Shown here in pieces: positions 32,142 through 41,920 of a stretch of 64,000 nucleotides of DNA. Position 1 is the stretch's first letter. The number at the start of each line of letters is the position of its first letter. Source of the stretch: Isoptericola halotolerans (GTDB lineage: Bacteria; Actinomycetota; Actinomycetes; Actinomycetales; Cellulomonadaceae); contig NZ_PVTX01000010.1 of assembly GCF_003003075.1 (NCBI RefSeq), positions 1 to 64,000 on the forward strand, written 5' to 3'. The position numbers and the translations under genes were made by a program. Below the pieces are notes generated by a model. That model worked only from the letters and a program-made list of their open reading frames with translations, was not told the DNA's origin and did no database searches.

Positions 32142-33065
32142 TTGACCGAGACCACCGGAACCCCGGCCGGCACGACGGGCGTCGGCGAGGTGGGCACCGC
32201 CCGCGTCAAGCGAGGCATGGCCGAGATGCTCCAGGGCGGCGTCATCATGGACGTCGTGACCCCGGAGCAGGCCAAGGTCGCCGAGGACGCCGGAGCGGTC
32301 GCGGTCATGGCGCTCGAGCGGGTGCCCGCCGACATCCGCGCCCAGGGCGGCGTCGCTCGGATGAGCGACCCGGACATGATCGCCGGCATCGTGGACTCGG
32401 TGTCGATCCCCGTCATGGCGAAGGCCCGCATCGGCCACTTCGTCGAGGCGCAGGTGCTGCAGTCCCTCGGCGTCGACTACGTCGACGAGTCCGAGGTGCT
32501 CACCCCGGCCGACTACACCCACCACATCGACAAGTGGGCCTTCACCGTGCCCTTCGTCTGCGGGGCGACCAACCTGGGCGAGGCGCTGCGCCGCATCACC
32601 GAGGGTGCGGCGATGATCCGTTCCAAGGGCGAGGCCGGCACCGGTGACGTCTCCAACGCCACCACGCACATGCGCCAGATCCGCCAGCAGGTCCGTCGCC
32701 TCGCGTCGCTGCCGGAGGACGAGCTGTTCGTCGCCGCCAAGGAGCTGCAGGCGCCGTACGAGCTCGTGGCCGAGGTGGCCCGCACGGGCAAGCTCCCCGT
32801 CGTGCTCTTCACCGCGGGCGGCATCGCCACGCCGGCCGACGCCGCGATGATGATGCAGCTCGGTGCCGAGGGCGTCTTCGTCGGCTCCGGGATCTTCAAG
32901 TCGGGCGACCCGGCCGCGCGCGCCAAGGCGATCGTGCAGGCCACCACGTTCCACGACGACCCCGACGTGATCGCCAAGGTCTCCCGCGGTCTCGGCGAGG
33001 CCATGGTGGGCATCAACGTCGAGGAGGAGCCTGAGCCGGTCAGGCTCGCCGAGCGCGGCTGGTGA
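32142..33065 (+). CDS. pdxS: Pyridoxal 5'-phosphate synthase lyase subunit
   Basis: PdxS makes PLP from ribose 5-phosphate, glyceraldehyde 3-phosphate and ammonia delivered by PdxT. The 307-aa TIM barrel has [38 protein letters not shown] (with a Schiff-base Lys), [20 protein letters not shown] and [11 protein letters not shown]. The start is probably TTG 32142 (TTG ACC GAG ACC), with GTGAGG six bases before; no ATG or GTG in frame is nearer. Unusually the partner pdxT lies 4.4 kb downstream, with a surface-protein cluster in between. The stop overlaps the Nudix gene by 4 bases. Confidence 0.96.
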   Translation: MTETTGTPAGTTGVGEVGTARVKRGMAEMLQGGVIMDVVTPEQAKVAEDAGAVAVMALERVPADIRAQGGVARMSDPDMIAGIVDSVSIPVMAKARIGHFVEAQVLQSLGVDYVDESEVLTPADYTHHIDKWAFTVPFVCGATNLGEALRRITEGAAMIRSKGEAGTGDVSNATTHMRQIRQQVRRLASLPEDELFVAAKELQAPYELVAEVARTGKLPVVLFTAGGIATPADAAMMMQLGAEGVFVGSGIFKSGDPAARAKAIVQATTFHDDPDVIAKVSRGLGEAMVGINVEEEPEPVRLAERGW

Positions 33066-33625
33066 CCTCCGCGGAACCGTCGACGTCGTCCTCGCTGGGT
33101 CCCGACTGGGTCCTCGGGGACGACGGCCGGCGGCACCGTCGCGCGGCCCGCGTCATCGTCCTGGACGAGGCGGGCCGCGCGCTGCTCGTGCGGGGGCACG
33201 ACGCCGACCAGCCCGACCGCAGCTGGTGGTTCACCGTCGGCGGGGGGATCGAGCCGGGCGAGTCGGAGGCGGCCGCCGCGGTGCGCGAGGCGCGTGAGGA
33301 GGCCGGCCTCGAGCTCACCGAGGACGATCTGGAGGGCCCCGTGATGACGCGGGCGGGCATCTTCCACTTCTTCGCCGAGACCTGCCACCAGGACGAGGTG
33401 TTCTTCGTGGCCCGCGTCTCGGACCACGAGCCGAGCGACGCCGGCTGGACCGCGCAGGAGCGCGACGTGCTCGACGAGATGCGCTGGATGAGCGTCGCCG
33501 AGCTGCGCGAGCAACGCGTCGAGGTCTTTCCCACCGCCCTGCCCGACGTGGTGGAGGCGCTCGGGGCCGGGTGGGACGGCGTCGTCCGGCACCTGGGCAC
33601 CGAGCACGACGACGAGGTCGGCTGA
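33062..33625 (+). CDS. Nudix hydrolase
   Basis: A 187-aa Nudix enzyme. The Nudix box G-x5-E-x7-REUxEExGU is fully present: [20 protein letters not shown] with AGL next (about residues 60-82). It would cleave a nucleoside diphosphate linked to another moiety, with Mg2+. The C-terminal stretch ([20 protein letters not shown]) is the usual final helix. GTG 33062 overlaps the pdxS stop by 4 bases. The substrate is unknown. Confidence 0.93.
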   Translation: MTSAEPSTSSSLGPDWVLGDDGRRHRRAARVIVLDEAGRALLVRGHDADQPDRSWWFTVGGGIEPGESEAAAAVREAREEAGLELTEDDLEGPVMTRAGIFHFFAETCHQDEVFFVARVSDHEPSDAGWTAQERDVLDEMRWMSVAELREQRVEVFPTALPDVVEALGAGWDGVVRHLGTEHDDEVG

Positions 33626-33724
33626 CCCTGCGTGGTCCGCGGACATCGTCTACCGTGGCAACCGACAGAGGCTGAACGTACCGACGACGTCGTCGGTACA
33701 CCCACGGACCGGGGGGCACCGAGG

Positions 33725-34255
33725 ATGAAGCGTTTGACGAAGGCAGCGTTGGCCACGGGCGGCGGGGCACTGCTCCTGCTCGGCGGGGCGCAGACGCTCG
33801 CGTACTGGACGGCTGACGGCACCGCGACCGGGACGGACATGACCGCCGGGACGCTCACGATGTCGGACGGCACGTGCGGCGAGTGGCTGCTCGACGACGG
33901 CACACCCGTCACCGAGGGCATCGTGCCGGGCGACACGCTCAGCACCACGTGCACCCTGGCGGTCGGGGGCACGGGCGACCACCTGGCCCTCGGCGAGATC
34001 ACGGTGAGCGACCCGGCGTGGGCCGAGGCGAACGCCCTGACCGCCGCGCTCGACGTGTCGCTCGCCGAGGCGACGCTGGGCGGCACCGCGCTCACGCTGC
34101 CGCTGGTCGAACCGGTGCCGGTCGCCGCGACGGACGAGCTGGTCGTCTCGGTGGACGCGGTGTTCGACACCACTGCCGGCAACGACACCCAGGGCCTGGT
34201 GGCCGCCCTCGAGGACATCACCGTCCAGGTCACCCAGGCGCACGACGTTCCCTGA
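33725..34255 (+). CDS. Alternate-type (SipW-dependent) signal peptide protein
   Basis: A 176-aa secreted protein with an N-terminal signal of the SipW-dependent type: MKRLTKAALATGGGALLLLG then AQTLAYWTADG, with the typical Trp near the cut site. The mature part resembles TasA/camelysin-like jelly-roll proteins and holds the motif AGNDTQG near the end. Two Cys (CGEW, CTLAV) could form a disulfide. The next gene is the matching signal peptidase. It could build fibres or a biofilm matrix component, by analogy with Bacillus TasA. A -10-like TACCGT at 33651-33656 is available. ATG 33725 is chosen because the signal peptide starts there. Confidence 0.85.
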   Translation: MKRLTKAALATGGGALLLLGGAQTLAYWTADGTATGTDMTAGTLTMSDGTCGEWLLDDGTPVTEGIVPGDTLSTTCTLAVGGTGDHLALGEITVSDPAWAEANALTAALDVSLAEATLGGTALTLPLVEPVPVAATDELVVSVDAVFDTTAGNDTQGLVAALEDITVQVTQAHDVP

Positions 34256-34261
34256 CCGGCA

Positions 34262-34792
34262 GTGCGCGCCGCTCTCCGTCTCGCCGGACGCGGCCTCGCC
34301 GCCGCCGTCGTGGTGGTGGCGGGCGCCGCGCTGGTGCTCGGCGTCCTCGTGCCCCGTCTCGCCGGCGCCACGCCGTACACGGTGATGACCTCGTCGATGG
34401 AACCCGCCCTCGGTGTCGGGACGCTCGTGGTCGTGCGGCCGGTCGACCCCGCGACGGTGTCGACCGGCGACGTCATGACGTACCAGCTGCGCTCGGGGGA
34501 GCCCGCGGTGGTGACGCACCGGGTCGTCGGGCTGGGCACCACGGCCGGCGGCGACCGGACCTTCGTCACGCGCGGGGACGCGAACGCCGTGGCCGACCCG
34601 CGCCCCGTGCGCGAGGTCCAGGTCCGCGGCACGGTCTGGTACGCCGTCCCGTGGATCGGCCACGTGTCGAGCCTGGCCTCCGGCCAGCAGCGGCAGGCGG
34701 TGGGGACGGTCGTGGCGGTCGGCCTCCTGGCCTATGCCGCTGTGCTCGTCGTCCGCGAGCTGCGGGCACGCAGGACGGAGGCACCGGCATGA
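34262..34792 (+). CDS. sipW: Signal peptidase I, SipW (ER) type
   Basis: A 176-aa signal peptidase with an N-terminal helix and a C-terminal helix (VGLLAYAAVLVVREL). The catalytic Ser is in MTSSMEPAL (about residue 43), and VVTHRVVG carries His at the position where ordinary bacterial enzymes have Lys, as in SipW and eukaryotic SPC-type peptidases. It should process the alternate-type signals of the proteins encoded before and after it. GTG 34262, six bases after the previous stop. It overlaps the following gene by 4 bases. Confidence 0.92.
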   Translation: MRAALRLAGRGLAAAVVVVAGAALVLGVLVPRLAGATPYTVMTSSMEPALGVGTLVVVRPVDPATVSTGDVMTYQLRSGEPAVVTHRVVGLGTTAGGDRTFVTRGDANAVADPRPVREVQVRGTVWYAVPWIGHVSSLASGQQRQAVGTVVAVGLLAYAAVLVVRELRARRTEAPA

Positions 34793-35424
34793 CGCGAGGT
34801 CGCACGACGACGCTGGTGGCCGGGGCGGGCCTCGCTGCTGCCCTGCTGGGCGCCGGCGCCGCGGCCGGGCCGTCCGTCGGTGCGCCCGACGACACCGCGG
34901 AGGTGTGGCTCAGCGTCGACGGAGAGTCCTGGGCGCAGGAGCTGAGGACGCCGCTGCTCGATCCCGACCGCCTCTGGGTTCCGGGTGACGTCCGGCGCGC
35001 CTCGTTGCTGGTGCGCCACGACGGTGCCGGTCCGGCCCGCGGCACCGTGACCACGTCCGTCCGAGGGCATCCCGCGCTCGCCGAGGCGTTCGACGTCCGG
35101 GTGCGCGCCGGCCAGAACACGTGGAACGCCGACGGGTCCGCACCGGTCGTCGTCGGCCAGGACGACGAGCTGCCGGTCGAGCTGGAGATCGCCCTCGAGC
35201 CCGGCGCGGGCAACGACACGCAGGGGGAGAGCGTCCGGCTCGACGTCGACGTCGTCCTCGCGGGGGACAGCGTGGCGCACGAGAGCCGGCCCGGGACACC
35301 GCTGGATCTGCTGCCCCGCACCGGCGCGGACGCCGGCCCCGTCCTCGCGCTCGCGCTGGTCGCGGTGGCCGCAGGGATTGCGGCGCGCGCCGCCGGGCGT
35401 CACCGGGGGTCCGACGATGGCTGA
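34789..35424 (+). CDS. LPxTG-anchored secreted protein of the SipW cluster
   Basis: A 211-aa protein with a signal peptide (TTTLVAGAGLAAALLGAGAA), an extracellular beta-rich domain and a sorting signal LLPRTGADAG, then a membrane segment and the basic tail RHRGSDDG. The domain shares the heptapeptide AGNDTQG with the protein encoded at 33725, so both may have the TasA-like fold. It may attach the fibre to the wall after sortase cleavage. The start ATG 34789 overlaps the sipW stop (ATGA). No sortase is encoded inside this cluster, so the one at 20226 or another in the genome is needed. Confidence 0.85.
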   Translation: MTRGRTTTLVAGAGLAAALLGAGAAAGPSVGAPDDTAEVWLSVDGESWAQELRTPLLDPDRLWVPGDVRRASLLVRHDGAGPARGTVTTSVRGHPALAEAFDVRVRAGQNTWNADGSAPVVVGQDDELPVELEIALEPGAGNDTQGESVRLDVDVVLAGDSVAHESRPGTPLDLLPRTGADAGPVLALALVAVAAGIAARAAGRHRGSDDG

Positions 35425-36280
35425 GCGGACGCAGCCGGCCCACGCGGTCCTGCTGGCGGGACTGGTCGCCGTCGCCCTCGCGCTGACGGGCGGCGGAGCG
35501 GCCTGGGCCTGGTGGCAGGCGACGGCCGCGGCGGAGGCGCCTCCCGCGCTGTCCGCCGCCTCCGTGGACGTCCAGGTCGTCGGGCTCGGCGGCGGACTCC
35601 CCGGCCCGGGCGGCACGGTCACGCTGCCCGCGCTCAGCCTGACCGGCGCGTTCCCCGGCGGCGGCGACTCCGAGGTCGTCACCGTCCGCAACGCCGGCAG
35701 CCGCGCGACGACGGTGACCGCCGCGATGTCGCGCACCGGCACGCTGGGTGCGGTGTTCACCACCACCGCGACGTTCGGCGGCACCGACAGCGGCGCGGGC
35801 TGCACGGGTGGCAACGGGTCGACGACGACGATCGCCGCCGGCGGGACCGCGACGCTCTGCCTGGCCGTCGGGCTGTCGGCGACCGCGCCGACGGGCACGC
35901 AGGGGCAGTCCGGCGGTGTGACGACCACCCTGGCGGCGTCCTTGCCGGGCACCTCGTGGACGGACGAGGGCACCGTGGTCAGCGGCGCGGTGGGAGCGGG
36001 GACGGTCCCGGCCACCTCGCTGAGCTGCGGCGCTCTGGGTGTGCTCTCGGTGCGCTTCAACTGGACGTCCGTGCCGGGCGCGACCTCGTACGTGCTGCGC
36101 TACGGCACCAACGGATCGCAGTCCGAGACGCTGACGGTGACCACCCGCCGGTTCACCTCGGCACTTTCCGGGGGTACAGCGTGGGTCGTCACACAGCGCA
36201 ACTTCGGCCAGGTGACGTGGAGCTCAGTGCCCTCGAACACGCGCAGCTACACGGTCGCGGTCGTCTCCCTCTGCGGTTGA
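35417..36280 (+). CDS. Secreted SipW-cluster protein
   Basis: A 287-aa exported protein. The N-terminus (HAVLLAGLVAVALALTGGGA then AWAWWQATAAAEA) is like an alternate-type signal with Trp pair before the cleavage point. The mature part is rich in Thr, Gly and Ser. It has a beta-sandwich-like region to about residue 190 (VTVRNAGSRATTVTAAMS) and a C-terminal fibronectin type III-like region (SVRFNWTSVPGATSYVLRYG). Cys residues could form two disulfides. ATG 35417 overlaps the previous gene by 8 bases. Probably a matrix or adhesion component, by context only. Confidence 0.8.
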   Translation: MAERTQPAHAVLLAGLVAVALALTGGGAAWAWWQATAAAEAPPALSAASVDVQVVGLGGGLPGPGGTVTLPALSLTGAFPGGGDSEVVTVRNAGSRATTVTAAMSRTGTLGAVFTTTATFGGTDSGAGCTGGNGSTTTIAAGGTATLCLAVGLSATAPTGTQGQSGGVTTTLAASLPGTSWTDEGTVVSGAVGAGTVPATSLSCGALGVLSVRFNWTSVPGATSYVLRYGTNGSQSETLTVTTRRFTSALSGGTAWVVTQRNFGQVTWSSVPSNTRSYTVAVVSLCG

Positions 36281-36344
36281 CGCTGGCGCTCGAGGCCTTC
36301 TCGGCGGCCCAGGACGACGCTGTCCGTACGGCCTGTCCGTGCCG

Positions 36345-37322
36345 CTACCCCCACCGTCCGTGGCCGGACGATCCGAGCGGGCCCGACGGCGTCGTGATCG
36401 GCCCCGAGCGCCGGGTGCGCAGCCATACCACCACCGCCGCGCCGACGAACACGAGGCTGTTCAGGATCACCAGGCCGGGGCTCACAGGCGCGGAACGGTC
36501 GAGCCGCTCCGCGAGGTCGGCGTTCAGTGCGATCCAGAAGACGAACGTCAGCGTGTTCACGATGGCGTGCAGCACGATCGCGATCTCGAGCCCACCGGTG
36601 CGCCAGGTGATGAACGCCGTGGTCACGGAGAAGATGACGTAGAACGCGTTCCACATCGGATTCCCCGTGGTGTGGATCAGGGAGAAGATCAGGGACGACA
36701 CGCCGATTCCCAGGATCAGCGACGTCGTCCGACCGCGCCCCCAGCTCGCCGCGACGCGGAAGACCAGGCCGCGCAGGCCGTACTCCTCGCCGGCGGCCTG
36801 CAGCGGCACCAGCACGAGGCTCACGACGAGCAGCCAGATCGCGTCGCTCTGCAGCCACTCGGTGGTCCGGTAGGGCGTCATGTGCTCCGCGATCGCCAAG
36901 GCGATCAGCAGTGCGGGGCCGATGGCCAGCAGCGCCTTCCCGAAGAGGCCGAAGCGGAAGCGAGAAGCCACCGAGGTCAGCGATGCGCCACGCACTCCGT
37001 AGAGCCAGCGTTGGAGGACCATGCTCCACGGCACGAGCAGTGCGGTAGCGATCAGGCTGGCGGTGTGCGCCACCGGGGTGAGGAACCGACCGTCGTCGGC
37101 CGGCCCGCCCGACGAGAGGAGCCCGTCGACCCAGCTGCCGAGGTAGTAGAGGGCGGAGATGAAGGCGAACATGCCGCCGACGAGAAGTGCGATGGCAAGG
37201 ATGCCGCGGCCGATGCGACGGCGCTCTCCTGCCAGCACCCGGTGGTACTCGACCCCGGGTGGAACTGACGCCTGGTGAGGCCCGTGGCCCACGACCTTCT
37301 GGTCTTCATGGTTGGTACGCAC
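36345..37322 (-). CDS. CPBP-family intramembrane metalloprotease
   Basis: A 325-aa membrane protein of the CPBP (Abi/Rce1-like) family. Motif 1 is AGEEYGLRG with Glu179, Glu180 and Arg184. Motif 2 is IFSLIHTTG with His217. Motif 3 is VLHAIVNTL. These are the expected metal-binding sites in a bundle of about eight helices. Targets of such proteases include prenylated or other membrane peptides; here it is unknown. The GTG start at 37322 is the first in frame. It converges with the SipW cluster (64-base gap, no clear terminator) and is divergent from pdxT. Confidence 0.88.
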   Translation of the reverse strand: MRTNHEDQKVVGHGPHQASVPPGVEYHRVLAGERRRIGRGILAIALLVGGMFAFISALYYLGSWVDGLLSSGGPADDGRFLTPVAHTASLIATALLVPWSMVLQRWLYGVRGASLTSVASRFRFGLFGKALLAIGPALLIALAIAEHMTPYRTTEWLQSDAIWLLVVSLVLVPLQAAGEEYGLRGLVFRVAASWGRGRTTSLILGIGVSSLIFSLIHTTGNPMWNAFYVIFSVTTAFITWRTGGLEIAIVLHAIVNTLTFVFWIALNADLAERLDRSAPVSPGLVILNSLVFVGAAVVVWLRTRRSGPITTPSGPLGSSGHGRWG

Positions 37323-37505
37323 GCTGTCTTCGTCCTCTTCTGCCGCGATCGGGTGCTGGGTGCTTGCCTGAGCAGTCCAAACCCTGTCGTCGCGGCGGAC
37401 TCAAGCCCGGGGGCGGTGACATGGCGCACAGCACCCGCGCGAGGTCAGCCACCGGCGTGAACCCACGGTGGCCGACCGCGCGGCGTCCGACCCCGCGGCC
37501 CGTCG

Positions 37506-37511
37506 TAGGAT
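37506..37511 (+). promoter_or_regulatory. -10 box (TAGGAT) at pdxT
   Basis: TAGGAT lies only 2 bases before ATG 37514 and 8 bases before GTG 37520. With transcription starting about 7 bases after the box, GTG 37520 would be the first codon of a nearly leaderless mRNA. This affects which start is used. The 191 bases upstream hold nothing else I can call. Confidence 0.45.
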
Positions 37512-37513
37512 GG

Positions 37514-38173
37514 ATGGCTGTGAATACTCCGACCATCGGCGTCCTGGCCCTCCAGGGCGACGTCGGTGCGCACCTGACAGCCCTGGCCTCCGTCGGCGCC
37601 CGCGCCGTGACCGTGCGGCGACCGGACGAGCTGGCCCTCGTCGACGGGCTCGTGCTCCCCGGCGGGGAGTCGACGACCATCGACAAGCTCCTGCGCATCT
37701 TCGAGCTGCGGGACCCGCTGCAGGCACGGATCAAGGAAGGGCTTCCGGTGTACGGCTCGTGCGCCGGGATGATCCTGCTCGCGGACCGGATCCTCGACGG
37801 CACGGCCGACCAGCAGACCATCGGCGGGATGGACGTCGTCGTGCGGCGCAACGCGTTCGGCCGGCAGGTCGACTCGTTCGAGACCGACCTCGACGTCGTG
37901 GGCGTCTCCGACGGGGCGGTGCGCACCGCGTTCATCCGCGCTCCCTGGATCGAGGAGGCCGGGCGCGACGTCGAGGTGCTGTCGCGTATCCCGGCCGTGG
38001 ATACTCAGGGCCGTGCCGTCGCGGCCGCCGGTAGGATCGTTGCGGCACGGCAGGGGCCGCTGCTCGCCACCGCGTTCCACCCGGAGATCACGGGGGACAC
38101 GCGCGTGCACGGGCTGTTCGTCAGCATGGTCGCGGGCGAGCGGAGCAGGTTCCCCGCCACCGTTCGACGCTAG
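37514..38173 (+). CDS. pdxT: Pyridoxal 5'-phosphate synthase glutaminase subunit
   Basis: PdxT hydrolyses glutamine and passes ammonia to PdxS. The class I-type glutaminase has [11 protein letters not shown] at the start, [13 protein letters not shown], the catalytic Cys in [12 protein letters not shown] (about residue 83) and the His/Glu pair in AFHPEITGD. Length is 219 aa from ATG 37514; GTG 37520 gives 217 aa and is as likely, because of the -10 box just upstream. Followed by yebC, as usual in actinobacteria. A TAGGAT inside its 3' part (38034-38039) could be an extra promoter for yebC. Confidence 0.95.
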   Translation: MAVNTPTIGVLALQGDVGAHLTALASVGARAVTVRRPDELALVDGLVLPGGESTTIDKLLRIFELRDPLQARIKEGLPVYGSCAGMILLADRILDGTADQQTIGGMDVVVRRNAFGRQVDSFETDLDVVGVSDGAVRTAFIRAPWIEEAGRDVEVLSRIPAVDTQGRAVAAAGRIVAARQGPLLATAFHPEITGDTRVHGLFVSMVAGERSRFPATVRR

Positions 38174-38212
38174 TGAAAGAGCCATCGGAGACGCAGGGAG
38201 TCAGGTAGAGGC

Positions 38213-38974
38213 ATGTCAGGTCACTCGAAGTGGGCCACGACCAAGCACAAGAAGGCGGCGATCGACGCCAAGCGGGGCAAGCTCTTCGCGAAGCTGATCA
38301 AGAACATCGAGGTCGCGGCCCGCACCGGCGGCGGCGACATGGCGGGCAACCCGACGCTGTTCGACGCCGTCCAGAAGGCGAAGAAGTCCTCGGTCCCGAA
38401 CGACAACATCGACCGCGCGCTCAAGCGCGGCTCGGGCGAGGGCGCCGACGCCGTCGACTACCAGACGATCATGTACGAGGGCTACGGCAACAACGGCATC
38501 GCCGTGCTCGTCGAGTGCCTCACCGACAACAAGAACCGGGCGGCGGCCGAGGTCCGGACCGCGTTCTCCCGCAACGGCGGCAACCTCGCCGACCCCGGGT
38601 CGGTGTCGTACCTGTTCTCCCGCAAGGGCCTCGTCGTCGTCCCCAAGGCCGACGGCGTCACCGAGGACGACGTGATGCTCGCCGCGCTGGACGCGGGTGC
38701 CGAGGAGGTGACCGACCTCGGGGAGCACATCGAGGTGCTGAGCGAGGCCACCGACCTCGTCGACGTGCGGACGGCGATCGTCGAGGCGGGCATGGAGTAC
38801 GACTCCGCAGACACCGTCTGGCACCCCTCGATGCAGGTCGAGGTCGACGTGGAGGGCGCCCGCAAGATCATGCGCCTGATCGACGCCCTCGAGGACAGCG
38901 ACGACGTCCAGAACGTCTACGCGAACTTCGACGCCTCCGACGAGGTCATGGCGGCCCTCGACGCGGACGACTGA
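38213..38974 (+). CDS. yebC: YebC/PmpR-family regulatory protein
   Basis: A 253-aa cytosolic protein of the YebC/TACO1 family. The start [20 protein letters not shown] is diagnostic. [38 protein letters not shown] and the three-domain layout are complete. Members act as transcription regulators and, in some bacteria, help ribosomes with difficult peptide stretches; which applies here is not known. It lies between pdxT and ruvC, its common place. The spacing to ruvC is 57 bases. Confidence 0.96.
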   Translation: MSGHSKWATTKHKKAAIDAKRGKLFAKLIKNIEVAARTGGGDMAGNPTLFDAVQKAKKSSVPNDNIDRALKRGSGEGADAVDYQTIMYEGYGNNGIAVLVECLTDNKNRAAAEVRTAFSRNGGNLADPGSVSYLFSRKGLVVVPKADGVTEDDVMLAALDAGAEEVTDLGEHIEVLSEATDLVDVRTAIVEAGMEYDSADTVWHPSMQVEVDVEGARKIMRLIDALEDSDDVQNVYANFDASDEVMAALDADD

Positions 38975-39031
38975 GGCCGTCGGCACGTTTCGCTCCCGGG
39001 GGTTGTCGGTGCTGCGTGAGACAGTGACGCC

Positions 39032-39631
39032 GTGCGAGTGCTGGGAGTGGATCCGGGTCTGACCCGTTGCGGCGTCGGGGTGGTGGACTCCCGCCCCGGC
39101 CGCCGGGCCGACCTCGTCGGCGTGGGCGTGCTGCGCACCGCCCCGGAGACGAGCACGGACCTGCGGCTGCTCGAGATCGCGCGCGGCCTGGACACCTGGC
39201 TGGACGACCACGTGCCCGACGTGGTGGCGGTGGAGCGCGTCTTCGCGCAGAACAACCGCGGCACGGTGATGGGTACCGCGCAGGTCGCCGGCCTGGCGAT
39301 GGTGGCGGCCGCGCGGCGTGGCGTCCCCGTCGCGCTGCACACCCCGAGCGAGGTCAAGGCCGCGGTCACCGGGTCGGGCCGGGCGGGCAAGGAGCAGGTC
39401 CAGCGCATGGTCGCGAACATCCTGCGGCTGCAGAGCCTGCCCCAGCCGGCCGACGCGGCGGACGCGCTCGCGCTGGCGATCACCCATCTCTGGCGCCCGG
39501 CCGGTGCCCTCCAGGGCGGCGACCGCCACGAGGTCACGCCGGCGCAACGCGCCTGGGCGGCCGCGGAACGCAGCGCGCAGAAGCCGGCGCGGTACCGTAC
39601 GGGTGTTCGAGGAAAGGAGGGGGCCCGGTGA
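39032..39631 (+). CDS. ruvC: Holliday junction resolvase RuvC
   Basis: RuvC cuts Holliday junctions symmetrically. The RNase H-like fold has its acidic residues in [14 protein letters not shown] (Asp7), [14 protein letters not shown] and [13 protein letters not shown]. Length is 199 aa with a basic C-terminal tail. The GTG start at 39032 lies 6 bases after GACAGT and has no Shine-Dalgarno sequence, so the message may be leaderless. The stop overlaps ruvA by 4 bases. First gene of the ruvCAB operon. Confidence 0.96.
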   Translation: MRVLGVDPGLTRCGVGVVDSRPGRRADLVGVGVLRTAPETSTDLRLLEIARGLDTWLDDHVPDVVAVERVFAQNNRGTVMGTAQVAGLAMVAAARRGVPVALHTPSEVKAAVTGSGRAGKEQVQRMVANILRLQSLPQPADAADALALAITHLWRPAGALQGGDRHEVTPAQRAWAAAERSAQKPARYRTGVRGKEGAR

Positions 39632-40242
39632 TCGCATCCCTGGCCGGCACGGTCACGCAGGTGACGCTCGACCGTGCGGTGCTCGACGTGAACGGAGTGG
39701 GCTATCTGGTCCACGCCACCCCGGCGACCCTCGCCGGGCTCCGGCCCGGGGAGCCCGCCCAGCTGCACACCACGCTCGTGGTCCGCGAGGACTCGATGAC
39801 CGTCTACGGGTTCGCCGAGGCCGACGAGCGCGAGGTCTTCGAGACCGCCCAGTCCGTCTCGGGGGTCGGCCCGCGCATCGCCCTCGCCATGCTGGCCGTG
39901 CTGACGCCCGACGCCCTGCGCCGCGCCATCGCCGGCGAGGACACGGCGGCACTGCGCCGGGTGCCGGGGATCGGCGCCAAGAGCGCCCAGCGCATCGTCC
40001 TGGAGCTCACCGGCAAGCTCGGTGCGCCGGGGGCCGACGGCGTCGCGGGTCCGTCGGCGGCAGCGGTCGCGGACGGCCGCGGTCAGGTCGTCGACGCCCT
40101 GGCCGGCCTCGGGTGGTCGGTCAAGGTCGCGGAGGACGCGGTGGCCAAGGTGCTGGCGGAGGCGGGGACCGAGACGGTCACCGAGACCGAGGTGCCGGCC
40201 ACCCTGCGCGCGGCGCTGCGACGTCTGGGGCCACGTGGCTGA
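39628..40242 (+). CDS. ruvA: Holliday junction branch migration protein RuvA
   Basis: RuvA holds the four-way junction and loads RuvB. The 204-aa protein has the N-terminal OB fold ([20 protein letters not shown]), the HhH domain ([19 protein letters not shown] and [19 protein letters not shown]) and the C-terminal RuvB-binding domain ([19 protein letters not shown]). The GTG start at 39628 overlaps the ruvC stop. AAAGGAGGGGG (39613-39623) is one of the strongest ribosome binding sites in the window, so ruvA should be translated well even if ruvC is leaderless. Confidence 0.96.
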   Translation: MIASLAGTVTQVTLDRAVLDVNGVGYLVHATPATLAGLRPGEPAQLHTTLVVREDSMTVYGFAEADEREVFETAQSVSGVGPRIALAMLAVLTPDALRRAIAGEDTAALRRVPGIGAKSAQRIVLELTGKLGAPGADGVAGPSAAAVADGRGQVVDALAGLGWSVKVAEDAVAKVLAEAGTETVTETEVPATLRAALRRLGPRG

Positions 40243-41359
40243 GGGCGCCATCGACCCGGCGGAGCTCGGCGGGCGCCTGGTGGGCTCCGGCGCCGACGAG
40301 GTCGAGCGTGCGGCCGAGGCGGCTCTGCGGCCCAAGAAGCTCGAGGAGTTCGTCGGTCAGCAGGTGGTCCGCGACCAGCTCTCCCTCGTCCTGCACGCCT
40401 CGATCGCCCGGGACGCGGCACCCGACCACGTGCTGCTCTCCGGCCCGCCCGGGCTCGGGAAGACGACGCTGGCGATGATCATCGCCGCCGAGCTCGGCAC
40501 CTCGCTGCGGGTCACCAGCGGACCGGCGATCCAGCACGCCGGCGACCTCGCGGCGGTGCTGTCCTCCCTGGAGGAGGGCGAGGTGCTCTTCATCGACGAG
40601 ATCCACCGCCTCGCCCGGCCCGCCGAGGAGCTGCTGTACGTCGCGATGGAGGACTTCCGCGTCGACGTCGTCGTCGGCAAGGGAGCAGGCGCGAGCGCCA
40701 TCCCGCTGGCCCTGCCCCCGTTCACCGTGGTCGGTGCCACCACACGGTCCGGGCTGCTGCCCGCGCCCCTGCGCGACAGGTTCGGCTTCACGGGTCATCT
40801 CGACTTCTACGCCGCTGCCGACCTGGAGCGCGTGATCCTGCGGTCGGCGGGACTGCTCGGGGTCGAGGTCCGCCACGAGGCGGCGCACGAGATCGCCGGG
40901 CGGTCCCGGGGCACGCCCCGCATCGCCAACCGGCTGCTCCGGCGTGTGCGCGACTGGGCGCAGGTGCGCGGCGACGGCGTGCTCGACCTGCACGCGGCCC
41001 GCTCCGCGCTCCAGGTCTACGAGGTCGACCCCATCGGTCTGGACCGTCTGGACCGCGCCGTCCTCGACGCGCTGTGCCGGCGGTTCGGCGGTGGACCCGT
41101 CGGCCTGACGACGCTGGCCATGATGGTCGGTGAAGAGCCGGAGACGGTGGAGACCGTCGCCGAGCCGTACCTGGTGCGCGAGGGGCTGGTCGCCCGCACG
41201 CCTCGCGGACGGGTCGCGACGGCCGAGGCGTGGGACCACCTGGGCCTCGAGGCGCCACCCGGGACGTGGGCGGCAGGGGCTGCGGCGGTGGAGCCGGGAA
41301 CCTCCCAGGCGGCGCGCACGTTGTTCGACGAGGCCGAGGGCCGCGACCCGCGGCCCTAG
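40235..41359 (+). CDS. ruvB: Holliday junction branch migration helicase RuvB
   Basis: The AAA+ motor of branch migration. The 374-aa protein has Walker [13 protein letters not shown], Walker [14 protein letters not shown], sensor 1 [20 protein letters not shown] with the arginine finger, sensor 2 [19 protein letters not shown] and the winged-helix C-terminal domain ([19 protein letters not shown]). The start is GTG 40235, with an 8-base overlap of ruvA. The C-terminus has an extra Ala/Gly-rich tail ([20 protein letters not shown]). It ends the ruvCAB operon. Confidence 0.96.
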   Translation: MAEGAIDPAELGGRLVGSGADEVERAAEAALRPKKLEEFVGQQVVRDQLSLVLHASIARDAAPDHVLLSGPPGLGKTTLAMIIAAELGTSLRVTSGPAIQHAGDLAAVLSSLEEGEVLFIDEIHRLARPAEELLYVAMEDFRVDVVVGKGAGASAIPLALPPFTVVGATTRSGLLPAPLRDRFGFTGHLDFYAAADLERVILRSAGLLGVEVRHEAAHEIAGRSRGTPRIANRLLRRVRDWAQVRGDGVLDLHAARSALQVYEVDPIGLDRLDRAVLDALCRRFGGGPVGLTTLAMMVGEEPETVETVAEPYLVREGLVARTPRGRVATAEAWDHLGLEAPPGTWAAGAAAVEPGTSQAARTLFDEAEGRDPRP

Positions 41360-41401
41360 ACTGAGCAGAACACCCGACCACCGCCGAAGGACTGACTCCA
41401 C

Positions 41402-41839
41402 GTGGACTTCTCGATCATCATCCTCTTCGTCGTGCTGGCGGCGCTCATGTTCTTCATGAGCTCCCGCACGCGCAAGCAGCAGAAGCAGCAGGCAGAGTTC
41501 CGTGCTGCGCTCGCACCCGGTCAGGAGGTCATGACGGGTTCCGGGATGGTGGGCACCGTCGTCGAGATCGACGACGAGTCCGACACCGTCACGATCGAGA
41601 CCACGCCGGGCACCCGGACGCGGTGGCTCCGTGCCGCCGTCGCCAAGCGCACGGACACCGCCGTCGAGGCGGAGGACGCCGAGGAGACCGACACCACGGG
41701 CACCTCGGACGATGCGGGTAGCATCGCCTCCGCAGACGGTCACGTCGAGGTTCCCGACGACCTCTCCGGGTTGGACACCGCGCAGCGGGAGCACCTGGAG
41801 AACAAGCGCCGGGAGAACGGCGAGACCGAGGACAAGTGA
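41402..41839 (+). CDS. yajC: Preprotein translocase subunit YajC
   Basis: A small partner of SecDF, 145 aa. One N-terminal membrane helix (FSIIILFVVLAALMFFMSS) is followed by the YajC core (RTRKQQKQQAEFRAALAPGQ and EVMTGSGMVGTVVEI). The long acidic tail (about residues 85-145) is an actinobacterial extension and likely disordered. GTG 41402. A -10-like TAGACT lies just after ruvB (41358-41363), which would give a 30-base leader. Confidence 0.93.
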   Translation: MDFSIIILFVVLAALMFFMSSRTRKQQKQQAEFRAALAPGQEVMTGSGMVGTVVEIDDESDTVTIETTPGTRTRWLRAAVAKRTDTAVEAEDAEETDTTGTSDDAGSIASADGHVEVPDDLSGLDTAQREHLENKRRENGETEDK

Positions 41840-41920
41840 CCTCTGCGCCGGCCGGGCTCGCCCGGTCGGCGCCATCACGCGTCGGCCACGGCGGCCGCGC
41901 GCACACGGGAAGAGAACCAA

